From NCBI GenBank assembly GCA_003506895.1, contig DNXO01000051.1, forward strand, positions 47,016 to 111,015: a DNA stretch of 64,000 nucleotides, written 5' to 3'. Position 1 is the stretch's first letter, and every line of letters starts with the position of its first letter. A model generated the notes under the pieces. It saw nothing but the letters and a program-made list of their open reading frames with translations. It ran no database searches and had not been told where the DNA came from. The translations under genes were made by a program, and so were the position numbers. Origin of the DNA: Acetobacteraceae bacterium. GTDB taxonomy: Bacteria > Pseudomonadota > Alphaproteobacteria > Acetobacterales > Acetobacteraceae. Below, one piece after another: positions 35,391-44,155 of this stretch.

Positions 35391-35819
35391 CTACAGACTG
35401 CTGTAATAGTCTCTCATTGATGCGAGCGAAATTTCCTGGTTCCCGCGCTGGCCGGGGGAAAGTCCTTCCCGTGCCTTTATCCAAGGATCTTCGCGGTGCG
35501 TCAGGTCGCTCAGCCAACCCGGCTCCTTGTCGCCATAGGCTTTAATGACGGCATCGACAGTGGCTTTGACGCGGCCCTTGATCAGCTTAACATTGCCGCG
35601 TGGCTCAGAGGAGACCGTATATTCCCCGCGATGAGCCGCAAAATATTCTGGGGAAACCGGGCCATTCGCCCAAGCCTCAAACCGGCCATCGATCAGCGGC
35701 TCGTCATCCCAAACCACCGACCACGCCTGCGCATAATAGGCGAGTTTATGCATTTTCATGGCCGTCATCGGCCCCAGCTTTTCCAGGACGTATGCCGCAA
35801 CGTCAAACACACTTATCAC
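35391..35819 (-). CDS. Panacea-domain (DUF4065, SocA/GepA-like) antitoxin
   Basis: A 142-residue protein. ISVFDVAAYVLEKLGPMTAMKMHKLAYYAQAWSVVWDDEPL near the N-terminus and FEAWANGPVSPEYF in the middle are the hallmark of DUF4065/Panacea proteins. GTG 35819 is preceded by GGAGG at ideal spacing and begins where family members begin; the longer frame to 35861 is less likely. Panacea domains are antitoxins that neutralise many unrelated toxins, usually encoded next door. Here the only adjacent same-strand gene is the TGA-interrupted gene 4 nt downstream. Confidence 0.85.
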   Translation of the reverse strand: MISVFDVAAYVLEKLGPMTAMKMHKLAYYAQAWSVVWDDEPLIDGRFEAWANGPVSPEYFAAHRGEYTVSSEPRGNVKLIKGRVKATVDAVIKAYGDKEPGWLSDLTHREDPWIKAREGLSPGQRGNQEISLASMRDYYSSL

Positions 35820-36106
35820 GGCACCCTCCGTTTCCGGGAACCAAACCCACCGCCACACCACGGATGCCTCTCAACCTCGATTCGTCACTCGACGTAATAT
35901 GGTTGCCTGACATCTTCACCGCATATGGATCACGTTGACGTGAAACGGTCAACGCCGTTCATTCGTGGTGCTGCTGTGACCGCATTACGCCCTAATGTGC
36001 GTTAATAGACATATTTTCCTGCCAAATCAATATCTGATTTGAAGCTGACCCACTACCCAAATTCCTAATAATTGACTATTTTCCTAATTTCCTCTAAAAA
36101 CCCAGC
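35820..36106. other. AT-rich intergenic region of the accessory island
   Basis: No gene is seen. The segment 35990-36090 is clearly richer in A and T than the surrounding DNA, with several TAAT/ATTA runs. It separates the minus-strand Panacea gene from the plus-strand unrecognised gene, so it should contain promoters for both. I cannot place them reliably. Confidence 0.4.
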
Positions 36107-36742
36107 ATGGACACCCAATCCCACCAGCCAAACCCGCCCATCGACCTCCCCGCCCAGGCCTACCGCCACCTCATCCACACCCTCATCGCCCTGCTTCCTC
36201 CACCGGTAACCGACACCCCGGAAGCCACGCTCGTCCGAAACCACGCCGCCATCGCCCGGATCGCCGCCCTCGCCCCGGTCAACGCGAACGAGGCTGAACT
36301 GGCCGCCCAATGCATCGCCGCAAGAGCCCAGGCCGAGGACGTTCTAAGGCTGATCCGCCTCCACGCCGACGACATCAAGCTGGTGATCAAGCTGAACGCC
36401 CAGTACGCCGCGATGGTCCGCACCTCGCTTGCCGCCCACGGCCACCTGCTGCGCGAACAGCAACAGCGCCGCAAACGGGAAGCGACTCAAAGCGCCGCCG
36501 ACACCGACGAATGGACCCGCCACATCGCCGCCAACACGATGCTGCACGCGCTGCCCACGGAACCCGAAGCCCAACCCGCGCCAGAAACCGACCCAGAATC
36601 CCATGTTGTGGAAAACGAGACGACGATGAGACGGCCAACAAACCGCGTCATCGACCTCCGCCCCACCCCGCCCCGAACCCTCAACCAGGGCGTGAAAGAC
36701 GGGAACAGCGTCACTCCGGATCGCGTGCGCCTAAGCCATTGA
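36107..36742 (+). CDS. Unrecognised 211-residue protein, Pro/Ala-rich ends
   Basis: A 211-residue protein starting at ATG 36107. The middle (about residues 60-130) is Ala/Arg/Gln-rich and probably helical (ELAAQCIAARAQAEDVLRLI, MVRTSLAAHGHLLREQQQRR). The ends are rich in Pro and Thr and probably disordered. Codons end mostly in C, unlike the AT-rich DNA just upstream. Its position at the edge of a toxin-antitoxin/IS region suggests an accessory gene. No family is recognised, and a coding status without homologues is only moderately secure. Confidence 0.5.
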   Translation: MDTQSHQPNPPIDLPAQAYRHLIHTLIALLPPPVTDTPEATLVRNHAAIARIAALAPVNANEAELAAQCIAARAQAEDVLRLIRLHADDIKLVIKLNAQYAAMVRTSLAAHGHLLREQQQRRKREATQSAADTDEWTRHIAANTMLHALPTEPEAQPAPETDPESHVVENETTMRRPTNRVIDLRPTPPRTLNQGVKDGNSVTPDRVRLSH

Positions 36743-36812
36743 CGTGCCCTGGGCTTTGTTGAACGCCGCGCGCGACCTGATCCCGTTATTTCTCAGCAGG
36801 CCCGCACCGGGA

Positions 36813-37667
36813 TTAACCCGCCAGAAATCCCCGGATCGCCTCGATCTGCAACGGATCCACAAGCGCCGGGGCGTGACCGGTGACGGGAACCTGGAAAACC
36901 ACCGCGCCCGATCCCTCCATCCGAACAGCCGTGTCGGGCAGCAGGATGTCGCTCGTCTCACCACGGATCACCAGCCGAGGCACCCTGATCCGCTCCCAAA
37001 ACGCCCACATATCCACGTCAACCGGTTCGGTCCCGCGCAACGGCTCCGCGATCTTCGGATCGTAGTGCATGGTAAACCGTCCATCCGGCAGCGCTCGGGC
37101 GGAGTTCCTTGCCAAATCCGCCCACTGTCCGTCCGACAGCGGCCCGAACGGGGCGTGGATAAACCGCAAGTGCCGCTCGATCGCCTCGATATCGGGAAAC
37201 CGCGTCATCATCGGTGAGTCGCCCGACGCCACCATGTAATCGCGGATACGCCGCAGTGCGTCGGCCGGGATGAACGGACCCACGTCGTTCAGCACCAGCC
37301 GGCTGATCGGAGCGCCTTGCATCGCGGCAACGACCATGCCGCAGATACCGCCCAGCGAGGTGCCCACCCAGGCCACGTCACGCCCGATCCAAGACAACAG
37401 ATGCGTCAGGGCCACAACGTAATGCTGCGCCTGATACAGCATCGGATCGTCCAGCCAGTCCGAGTTCCCGCGCCCCGGCAGATCGACGCAGATCACGCGG
37501 TGCGAGTCAGCCAGCGCCGCCGCCAGCACATCGAAATCGCGCCCGTTCCGCGTCAGCCCGTGCACGCACAGGACAGGCGGTGCGCCGGCATCGCCCCATT
37601 CCTCGAATGCCAGCCGGTGAAATTTGCCGGCCAGAAGGTAGGGGATCGACCCGGCGCGGCCGGCCAT
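36813..37667 (-). CDS. Alpha/beta hydrolase
   Basis: A 284-residue hydrolase-fold protein. The oxyanion region is VLCVHGLTRNGRDF (about residues 32-45), the nucleophile elbow is GTSLGG (Ser near 101), and the acid and His are in SDILLPD and TGHAPALVD. The start shares one base with the stop of the CaiB-type gene (TGATG), so the two are translationally coupled. It may hydrolyse a CoA-linked or ester product of that pathway. The precise substrate is unknown. Confidence 0.85.
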   Translation of the reverse strand: MAGRAGSIPYLLAGKFHRLAFEEWGDAGAPPVLCVHGLTRNGRDFDVLAAALADSHRVICVDLPGRGNSDWLDDPMLYQAQHYVVALTHLLSWIGRDVAWVGTSLGGICGMVVAAMQGAPISRLVLNDVGPFIPADALRRIRDYMVASGDSPMMTRFPDIEAIERHLRFIHAPFGPLSDGQWADLARNSARALPDGRFTMHYDPKIAEPLRGTEPVDVDMWAFWERIRVPRLVIRGETSDILLPDTAVRMEGSGAVVFQVPVTGHAPALVDPLQIEAIRGFLAG

Positions 37668-38878
37668 CAGATGACGTTCTTGTCGCGCAATGCCGCCAAC
37701 GCCGCGGCGTCAAGACCGAGGCGCTTGGACAACACGGCTTCGGTGTGCTCGCCCAGCAGAGGCGGCGCGATGCGGTAGTTGGCAGGGGTTTCCGACAGCT
37801 TCACCGGGTTGGCGATCACCTTCACGGTCTGGCCAGAGCTGTGCGCCATCTCCACAACCATGTCGCGCGCGACGACCTGAGGGTCCGCGAAAACCTCGGA
37901 CAGCTTGTTGATCGGCCCGCAGCCGATCTTCAACGCCTCCAGCTTCTCGACCCACCAGGTTGTGGTGTTCTGCATCATCACCGGGGTCAGCGTGTCGGTA
38001 ACAAGCTGGCGGTTGCCGACGCGGTCGGCATTGGTCTTGAAGCGTGGGTCTTCCAGCAGATGGGTCAGGCTGAACGCCTCGCAGAAGCGCTTGAACGTCG
38101 GGTCGTTGGCGACCGACAGCACGATGTGGCCGTCCTTGGTCGGGAATACCTGATACGGCGCGATGTTCGGATGCTGGTTGCCCAGGCGCGGCGGGTTCTC
38201 GCCGGTGGCGAGGTAGTTCATGCCCTGGTTCGCCAGCCACGCGACATGGGTGTCCAGCATGCCGATATCGATCTGCTGGCCCTGGCCGGTCAGGTCGCGA
38301 TGGCGCAGCGCCGCCAGGATGCCGATGCAGCCATACAGCCCGGCAAACAGGTCCGCCACGGGCACGCCGACCTTCTGCGGCAGGCCTTCGGGTTCGCCGG
38401 TCAGGCTCATGACGCCGCCCATCGCCTGGATCAGGCTGTCGTAACCCGGGCGAGGCGCATACGGCCCGGTCTGGCCGAACCCGGTGATCGAGCAATAGAT
38501 CAGCCGTGGGAATTTGGCGTGCAACTGCTCATACCCCAGGCCGTATTTCGCCAGGGCGCCGACCTTGAAGTTCTCCACGAAGATGTCGCTTTCGGCGATC
38601 AGCTTCAGCGCGATCTCCTGGCCCTCGGGCTGGGAGATATCCAGCGTGACCGACTGCTTGTTGCGGTTCACACCGACGAAGTAGGCGCTTTCCTTGGTGC
38701 CGGGCATTGTCGGGGGCGCGAACCCGCGTGTGTCGTCACCGGCGCCCGGACGTTCGATCTTCACCACGTCGGCACCCAGGTCGGCCAGCATCTGCGCGCA
38801 GGTCGGCCCCGCCAGAACGCGGGTCAGGTCGAAAACGCGGAGGCCCTTCAGTGGCCCAGTGGGTTCAGTCATATCCAT
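37667..38878 (-). CDS. CaiB/BaiF-family (class III) CoA-transferase
   Basis: A 403-residue protein with the family start LKGLRVFDLTRVLAGPTCAQMLADLGADVVKIE. The catalytic-aspartate region is YAPRPGYDSLIQAMGGVMSLTGE (Asp near residue 150), and YTV/QQIDIGMLDTHVAWL follows. Class III CoA-transferases move CoA between carboxylic acids. It is coupled to the hydrolase gene downstream. It is divergent from the MFS transporter gene (107-bp gap), which could import the acid substrate. Confidence 0.9.
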   Translation of the reverse strand: MDMTEPTGPLKGLRVFDLTRVLAGPTCAQMLADLGADVVKIERPGAGDDTRGFAPPTMPGTKESAYFVGVNRNKQSVTLDISQPEGQEIALKLIAESDIFVENFKVGALAKYGLGYEQLHAKFPRLIYCSITGFGQTGPYAPRPGYDSLIQAMGGVMSLTGEPEGLPQKVGVPVADLFAGLYGCIGILAALRHRDLTGQGQQIDIGMLDTHVAWLANQGMNYLATGENPPRLGNQHPNIAPYQVFPTKDGHIVLSVANDPTFKRFCEAFSLTHLLEDPRFKTNADRVGNRQLVTDTLTPVMMQNTTTWWVEKLEALKIGCGPINKLSEVFADPQVVARDMVVEMAHSSGQTVKVIANPVKLSETPANYRIAPPLLGEHTEAVLSKRLGLDAAALAALRDKNVI

Positions 38879-38984
38879 CTCCAGGATGCCGGTTGCTATC
38901 GGCGGACGTTATTCGATAATGGGTTATAGATCGCTCCCCGTCACAAGCAAACGAGCAGGGGAAGCGGCGGGGAAGGATACATCC

Positions 38985-40214
38985 ATGCAACGAGATGCCG
39001 CCGCGAGCATCGAGTCCCCCAGATCGTGGGAAGCCGCGTTCGTGACGCTTGGTATTCTTGCGATATCCTTTGGCTCTCCATTGTTGGCTGTCGTTGGTCT
39101 GCGGGACATGCAGGCGGCGATGCACACCGACCGGTCGGTGCTTGCCCTGGCGAATGCCCTGGTGTGGATCGGCACCGGCGTGGGCGGCGTTCCGATGGGC
39201 TGGCTGGCGGATCGGATCGGCATTCACAAAACCGTGGCGATGGGAACCGTGTCGATGGCGGCGGGCCTCGCGCTATCCAGCCTGGGCAGCGTCTGGGCGC
39301 TGTATATCGGCCACGGTCTGCTGATTGGCTTTCTGGGCAACGGCGCGATCTATGCGCCCCTGATGGTCTATGTCAGCCGCTGGTTCGACCGGCGCCGCGG
39401 CACCGCCATCGCGCTGATTTCCTCCGGCCAGTACATCGCGGGCATGATCTGGCCGTCGCTGCTGGAGATCGGGATCAAGCGGTTCGGCTGGCAACCGGTC
39501 ATGCTGGGCTATGGCGCCGCCGTGCTGCTGATCCTGCCGTTGCTGACGCTGGTGCGAACCGCGCCCGAACCGCTGGCACTCGGCCCGGGTCATGCGGGAC
39601 CCCGAGCGGGGGATCGGGTGCTCGGGCTGAACCCCAATGTGGCGATGGTGCTGATCTGCACCGCCAGCTTCTGCTGCTGCGTGCCGATGGCGATCCCGGC
39701 CTCGCATCTGGTGGCGTTCTGCGGTGACGTGGGCATCGTCCCAAGCCACGGCGCGGCGATGCTGTCGGTGATGCTGGCCTGTGCGTTCCTCTCCCGCCAG
39801 TTCTGGGGCGCCTTCGCCGATCGGTTTGGCGGCCTGCGCACTGTGATGACCGGGTCGGCGTTCCAGGCGATGACGATCGGCGCGTTCTTGCTGACCCGCG
39901 ACGAGGTGGGGCTGTTCGCCATCGCCAGCGCGTTCGGGCTGGGCTTCAGCGGCATCATCCCGTCCTACTCGGTGACGATCCGCGACCTGTATCCGTCCAA
40001 GGAGGCGTCCTGGCGCATCCCCACCGTGCTGATGACGGCGATGTCCGGCATGGCGTTCGGAAGCTGGTTCGCCGGGAGGCTGTTCGACACGTTCCTGTCC
40101 TACCGCCCTGCGTTCGCCTCGGGTGTGGCGTCCAACCTGATCAATCTGGCGCTGATCGGCTTCCTCGTCAGCCGAACCGTTCGCCGCCGCCAACTTACCG
40201 TAGTGGCGACATAG
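38985..40214 (+). CDS. Major facilitator superfamily transporter
   Basis: A 409-residue protein with about 12 hydrophobic segments. The loop 2-3 motif is GWLADRIGIHKTVAMG (about residues 68-83) and the matching second-half loop is WGAFADRFGGLRTVMTG. The longest frame starts at 38694 inside the CoA-transferase, but ATG 38985 begins the protein naturally. The family resembles monocarboxylate/oxalate-formate-type carriers. The 3' end overlaps the convergent oxidoreductase gene by 20 bp. Confidence 0.87.
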   Translation: MQRDAAASIESPRSWEAAFVTLGILAISFGSPLLAVVGLRDMQAAMHTDRSVLALANALVWIGTGVGGVPMGWLADRIGIHKTVAMGTVSMAAGLALSSLGSVWALYIGHGLLIGFLGNGAIYAPLMVYVSRWFDRRRGTAIALISSGQYIAGMIWPSLLEIGIKRFGWQPVMLGYGAAVLLILPLLTLVRTAPEPLALGPGHAGPRAGDRVLGLNPNVAMVLICTASFCCCVPMAIPASHLVAFCGDVGIVPSHGAAMLSVMLACAFLSRQFWGAFADRFGGLRTVMTGSAFQAMTIGAFLLTRDEVGLFAIASAFGLGFSGIIPSYSVTIRDLYPSKEASWRIPTVLMTAMSGMAFGSWFAGRLFDTFLSYRPAFASGVASNLINLALIGFLVSRTVRRRQLTVVAT

Positions 40215-41163
40215 CATACGCGGCTTCAACCAAAGCCACCGCGGCGGCGTTGTCGGCCAGGTCGGCGATCGGCTTCCGCCCGTCTTTCAGGCGCTGAAGC
40301 GTGTCGCGCACGAAGGTGGGGTAGAAATGCACGTTGGTCAGCTTCATCGCCTTCGTGGTCCGCTGGCGGTCGTTGGACACGATCTCCAGCGTGCTGTCAT
40401 CGCGGGCCGCGAAGTAATGCTTCTCGGTCCGGATCGAGTAATGCAGGTCGAACACCGAATTCGGCGCGGGGTACAAGTAGCCGGTCTCGACGATGCAACT
40501 GGCACCGCCGCCCTGCATCAGCACCACCGCATGGTCCTCGATGTTCAACCCCGCCGCCCGGTTCGACATCATCGCGCCAGTAACCGTCAGGTCCGCGCCG
40601 CCCAGCAGCACGCGGCACATGTCCATGAAATGCACCCCCAGGTTCAGCAGCGGGCCGCCGCCGGACCGGGCGCGGTCTATCACCCAATCAACCTTCTGCT
40701 GGTGATAGCGGTCCACCATGCCGCCGATGAACTTGAACACCGCGTATTGCACCGGCTCATTCATCGACAGGATGGTATCGACCATTGGGCTGTAGCGGAT
40801 CACGTAAGGCACCGCCGCGAACACGCCGGCCGCCGCCGCGCGCGCGGCGATATCCGCGGCCTCGGCGGCGTTGATCGCGCAGGGCTTCTCCATCGCGAAC
40901 GGGATGCGCTCGTCGATTAGGAAGCGGGCCAGTTCGGCCATGTCACAATGCTGGGCGAGCGCGAACGCGAAATCCGGCTTCACCGCCGCGCACATGTCAC
41001 GGTAGTCACCGAACGCTCGGCAGCCCGCCTTGGCCGCGGCGTATTCGGTGCGCGACAGGTCCGGATCGCAGACGCCGACGATCGTGACATCGCCGATCTC
41101 CAGGCATGGATCGAGAAAGAACGGCGTATGCCAGTGTGAAACACCGATCAGCACCACGCGCAT
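40195..41163 (-). CDS. Gfo/Idh/MocA-family oxidoreductase
   Basis: A 322-residue NAD(P)-binding protein. The N-terminus MRVVLIGVSHWHTPFF and the GVCDPDLSRTEYAAAKAG loop define the Rossmann fold, and the EKPCAINAAEAADIAARA segment carries the family EKP motif. ATG 41163 is chosen over the longer frame to 41232. Substrates of the family are sugars, inositols and related polyols. It is divergent from the binding-protein gene with a 72-bp gap. Confidence 0.87.
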   Translation of the reverse strand: MRVVLIGVSHWHTPFFLDPCLEIGDVTIVGVCDPDLSRTEYAAAKAGCRAFGDYRDMCAAVKPDFAFALAQHCDMAELARFLIDERIPFAMEKPCAINAAEAADIAARAAAAGVFAAVPYVIRYSPMVDTILSMNEPVQYAVFKFIGGMVDRYHQQKVDWVIDRARSGGGPLLNLGVHFMDMCRVLLGGADLTVTGAMMSNRAAGLNIEDHAVVLMQGGGASCIVETGYLYPAPNSVFDLHYSIRTEKHYFAARDDSTLEIVSNDRQRTTKAMKLTNVHFYPTFVRDTLQRLKDGRKPIADLADNAAAVALVEAAYAMSPLR

Positions 41164-41235
41164 ATCGTTCCCCCCTCTGTTGCGTCGTCTTTCCCTGGCG
41201 CATCGTGACGGTAACCGCAAGCCAAGGACCAATCG

Positions 41236-42144
41236 ATGATCACACTGTCGGAGAATTTTCGGGCGCTATTCTACACCCCATTCTACGCCGCGCACGCGAC
41301 CGGCGCGTACGAGCGCGAGGGCGTGGACGTCGAATTTCGCCTGTCCTCCGACCCCAGTCGCACCGCCGCCGCGCTGCGCTCCGGCGATGTCGAGGTCATG
41401 TGGGGTGGTCCGCTGCGGGTCCTGCTGACGCATGACGCCGATCCCGCCTCCGACGTCGTCTGCTTCTGCGACGTGGTGGCCCGCGACCCGTTCTTCGTCA
41501 TCGGGCGCGAACCACGTCCCAACTTCCGGCCCGCGGACCTGCCTCCGGTGCTGCTTGGCACGGTGTCCGAGGTTCCGACGCCGTGGTTGTGCCTGCAAGA
41601 CGACATCCGCCGCGACGGCATCGATCCGGCATCCATCAAGCGGGTGACCAACCTGACGATGGCCGAGAACGTCGCCGCCCTGCGCGATGGGCGCGTGGAC
41701 GCGGTGCAGGTGTTCCAGCCCTATGCGGAGGATCTGCTGGCTTCCGGAGACGGGCATCTTTGGTATGCGGCGGCCGATCGTGGCCTGACTGCCTACACCA
41801 CGCTGGTCACGCGCCGATCGGTGCTGGACCGCAAACGCGACGAACTGCTGCGGATGGTCCGAGCGATGGCGCGTACGCTGCGCTGGATCAGGGCGACGCC
41901 GGGGGCGGAGATTCAGCGTGCCCTTTCCTCCTACTTCCCAAATGTCCCGGCCGAGATTTACGCCGCCGCCATCGACCGGTATCGTGCGCTGGAACTTTAC
42001 GGCCCCGATCCGATGACGCGGCGGGAGGGGTTTGACCGGCTTGCCGCCGCGATGCGTTCCGGCGGTGCGCTGCACCGGGACATTCCGTTTGAGGCCTGCG
42101 TCGATAACAGCCTGGCCGAACAGGTCTTGGCCGAGAGGGAATAG
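41236..42144 (+). CDS. NMT1/SsuA-like substrate-binding-fold protein without signal peptide
   Basis: A 302-residue protein of the periplasmic-binding-protein type II fold (NMT1/THI5/SsuA group). FYTPFYAAHATGAYEREGVDVEF (about residues 12-34), RTAAALRSGDVEVMWGG and NLTMAENVAALRDGRVDAVQVFQPYAED are characteristic. The first residues MITLSENFRALF have no export signal and no lipobox, and no ABC permease or ATPase gene is adjacent. It may be a cytoplasmic enzyme-like relative, or use a transporter encoded elsewhere. It is followed after 2 nt by the aldo/keto reductase gene. Confidence 0.78.
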   Translation: MITLSENFRALFYTPFYAAHATGAYEREGVDVEFRLSSDPSRTAAALRSGDVEVMWGGPLRVLLTHDADPASDVVCFCDVVARDPFFVIGREPRPNFRPADLPPVLLGTVSEVPTPWLCLQDDIRRDGIDPASIKRVTNLTMAENVAALRDGRVDAVQVFQPYAEDLLASGDGHLWYAAADRGLTAYTTLVTRRSVLDRKRDELLRMVRAMARTLRWIRATPGAEIQRALSSYFPNVPAEIYAAAIDRYRALELYGPDPMTRREGFDRLAAAMRSGGALHRDIPFEACVDNSLAEQVLAERE

Positions 42145-42146
42145 GG

Positions 42147-42974
42147 ATGGACATGATCACCGCACACGGGCTGCGCATGCCGCGCCTGGGGCTGGGCACG
42201 TTTCGGATGACAGGCGCGGTGTGCCAGGAGGCCGTGGAATCCGCGTTGGAACTGGGGTACCGCCATATCGACACCGGACAGATGTACGGCAACCAGGACG
42301 CGGTTGGCGACGGGTGGGTTGCCTCGGGCGTGGATCGGGCGGCGTTTCACCTCACCAGCAAGGGTCATCACAGCATCCAGACCCCGGACGAATTTCGCGC
42401 GGCCTGCGAGGAAAGCCTGCGGTTGCTGCGCACGGATTACCTGGACCTGTACATGCTTCATTGGCCGCGCCCGGGCACGGATCTGCCCGCCGCGCTGGAA
42501 ACGCTGATGCGATTGCAGGAACAGGGTTTGGTGCGGAAAATCGGTGTGGCCAACTGCACCATTTCGCATTTGAAGGTGGCCATTGAGGAGGTGCGCGCCC
42601 CGATCGTCGCCAACCAGATCGAATACCATGTGATGATCGACCAAGGCCCGGTGCTGAACTATATGCGCGCCCATGACCTGCCGGTTGTCGCGCATGTGCC
42701 GCTGGCGCAAGGGCGGCTTGCCGATAATGAGGTGCTGGCAACAATCGGCCGTCGTTACGGCATCGGTGCGGCTCAGGTGGCGCTGGCCTGGTTGCTGGAT
42801 CAGCCGGATGTCGCGGTCATCCCCAAGGCCGCGCGGCGGGAGAGCCAGTTGGCGAACATGGAAGCGACGAAGCTGAAGCTGGACGATGCGGACAAGGTAA
42901 CGATCGCGGCGATGCCGAAGAATGTCCGCTGCGTGAACCCACCGTTCGCACCGGCGTGGGATTCGGTAGGTTAG
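42147..42974 (+). CDS. Aldo/keto reductase
   Basis: A 275-residue TIM-barrel NADPH reductase. The catalytic set is visible: Asp and Tyr in YRHIDTGQMYGNQDAV (about residues 37-52), Lys in FHLTSKGHH and His in LYMLHWPRPG. The GVANCTISHLK and VIPKAARRESQLANM stretches bind cofactor. The length and motifs fit the 2,5-diketo-D-gluconate reductase-like group. It begins 2 nt after the binding-protein gene, so the two are likely co-transcribed. Confidence 0.9.
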   Translation: MDMITAHGLRMPRLGLGTFRMTGAVCQEAVESALELGYRHIDTGQMYGNQDAVGDGWVASGVDRAAFHLTSKGHHSIQTPDEFRAACEESLRLLRTDYLDLYMLHWPRPGTDLPAALETLMRLQEQGLVRKIGVANCTISHLKVAIEEVRAPIVANQIEYHVMIDQGPVLNYMRAHDLPVVAHVPLAQGRLADNEVLATIGRRYGIGAAQVALAWLLDQPDVAVIPKAARRESQLANMEATKLKLDDADKVTIAAMPKNVRCVNPPFAPAWDSVG

Positions 42975-43045
42975 CGGCTGGCGTAAGGTTGAATTGGGGG
43001 CGGGCGGCTTCGGGTTCTACGCTGAGGCAACCTTGGAACCAGACG

Positions 43046-44155
43046 ATGTCTCCGTTGCCCAGCGAGGGCGTGACCTATTATCCGGCCCTCGATGGCTTGC
43101 GTGGCGTCGCGGTGATGGCCGTCGTTCTGTTTCACGCCCTGGTGCCAGGATTCACGGGCGGCTTCATCGGCGTCGATATCTTCTTCGTCCTGAGCGGATT
43201 CCTGATTACGACCCTTCTGATTCGCGACATCGATCGGGCCGATCGGATCGATTTCGGAAAATTCTACCGTCATCGGGCCTTTCGGATTCTACCGCCCCTC
43301 ATCGCGGCCCTGCTCGGTTTTGTCGCATTCGCATTATGGAAGGGGCTCAGTCCCGGGGATATTCTGCGGGAAACCCTGCCGCCCATTCTGTTTGTAACGA
43401 ATTGGCTCCGGGCGGCCAGGTATTCATTCCCGGTATATTTTGCCCATACCTGGAGCCTGTCGATCGAGGAACAATTCTACCTGATCTGGCCTATCGCCGT
43501 CGCCATGATCTGCCGATCGAGAAGTCGTTCCTGGTGCGCTGTTGCCGTTCTGGCGACGGCGTTTGGTCTGGAGCTATATAGAGCCTATCTATTTTCGATC
43601 TCCTACAACATCGACGGCCTTTATAACCGAACCGATCTACGCAGCGATGGATTACTGATCGGTTCGGCGTTGGCGTTCGCATGGTCGGCGGGTTCGGCCA
43701 GTTTGGTTCATCGCCTGGTTCGGGTATTCAGCGCCGGTTGGCCGGTCGCGGTCGGCGTTCTGGCGATGATCTGCCTGACGCAAACCGCCACCTCGGTGAT
43801 GATGCTGTCGGTCGGCTATTCCGCGGCGTCGATCGCGTCAGGCGTGTTGGTCTTTGCCATAGTGGCGAAGAAATCCCGGGTCTTGAACGGGGTCCTGGGT
43901 TGGGGGCCGCTAAGGGCGATCGGGGCAGTTTCCTACGGTCTTTACATCTACCACTGGGCACTGTTCACCGCATTCTACTTCAGCGGCGTGTCCGACTGGC
44001 GAACCTATATCGGCATTCCTGCCTCGCTTGGGCTCGCGGTCGTGTCATATCTGGGTATGGAGCGGCCGCTGCTCCGGCTGCGGCGTCGTTTGGATGCCGC
44101 CCCGGCCATCGTTGGCCCCCTATTCGATGATCACCGCTTTCTCGATCATCCGTAG
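43046..44155 (+). CDS. Acyltransferase-3 family membrane protein (OafA-like)
   Basis: A 369-residue membrane acyltransferase. YPALDGLRGVAVMAVVLFHA (about residues 12-31) has the catalytic His, and GVDIFFVLSGFLIT follows, with the SLSIEEQFYLIWP motif near residue 135; about ten hydrophobic segments in all. Family members O-acetylate surface polysaccharides or lipids. ATG 43046 is taken in place of the 30-codon longer frame. The 3' end overlaps the convergent RraA-like gene by 36 bp. Confidence 0.88.
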   Translation: MSPLPSEGVTYYPALDGLRGVAVMAVVLFHALVPGFTGGFIGVDIFFVLSGFLITTLLIRDIDRADRIDFGKFYRHRAFRILPPLIAALLGFVAFALWKGLSPGDILRETLPPILFVTNWLRAARYSFPVYFAHTWSLSIEEQFYLIWPIAVAMICRSRSRSWCAVAVLATAFGLELYRAYLFSISYNIDGLYNRTDLRSDGLLIGSALAFAWSAGSASLVHRLVRVFSAGWPVAVGVLAMICLTQTATSVMMLSVGYSAASIASGVLVFAIVAKKSRVLNGVLGWGPLRAIGAVSYGLYIYHWALFTAFYFSGVSDWRTYIGIPASLGLAVVSYLGMERPLLRLRRRLDAAPAIVGPLFDDHRFLDHP

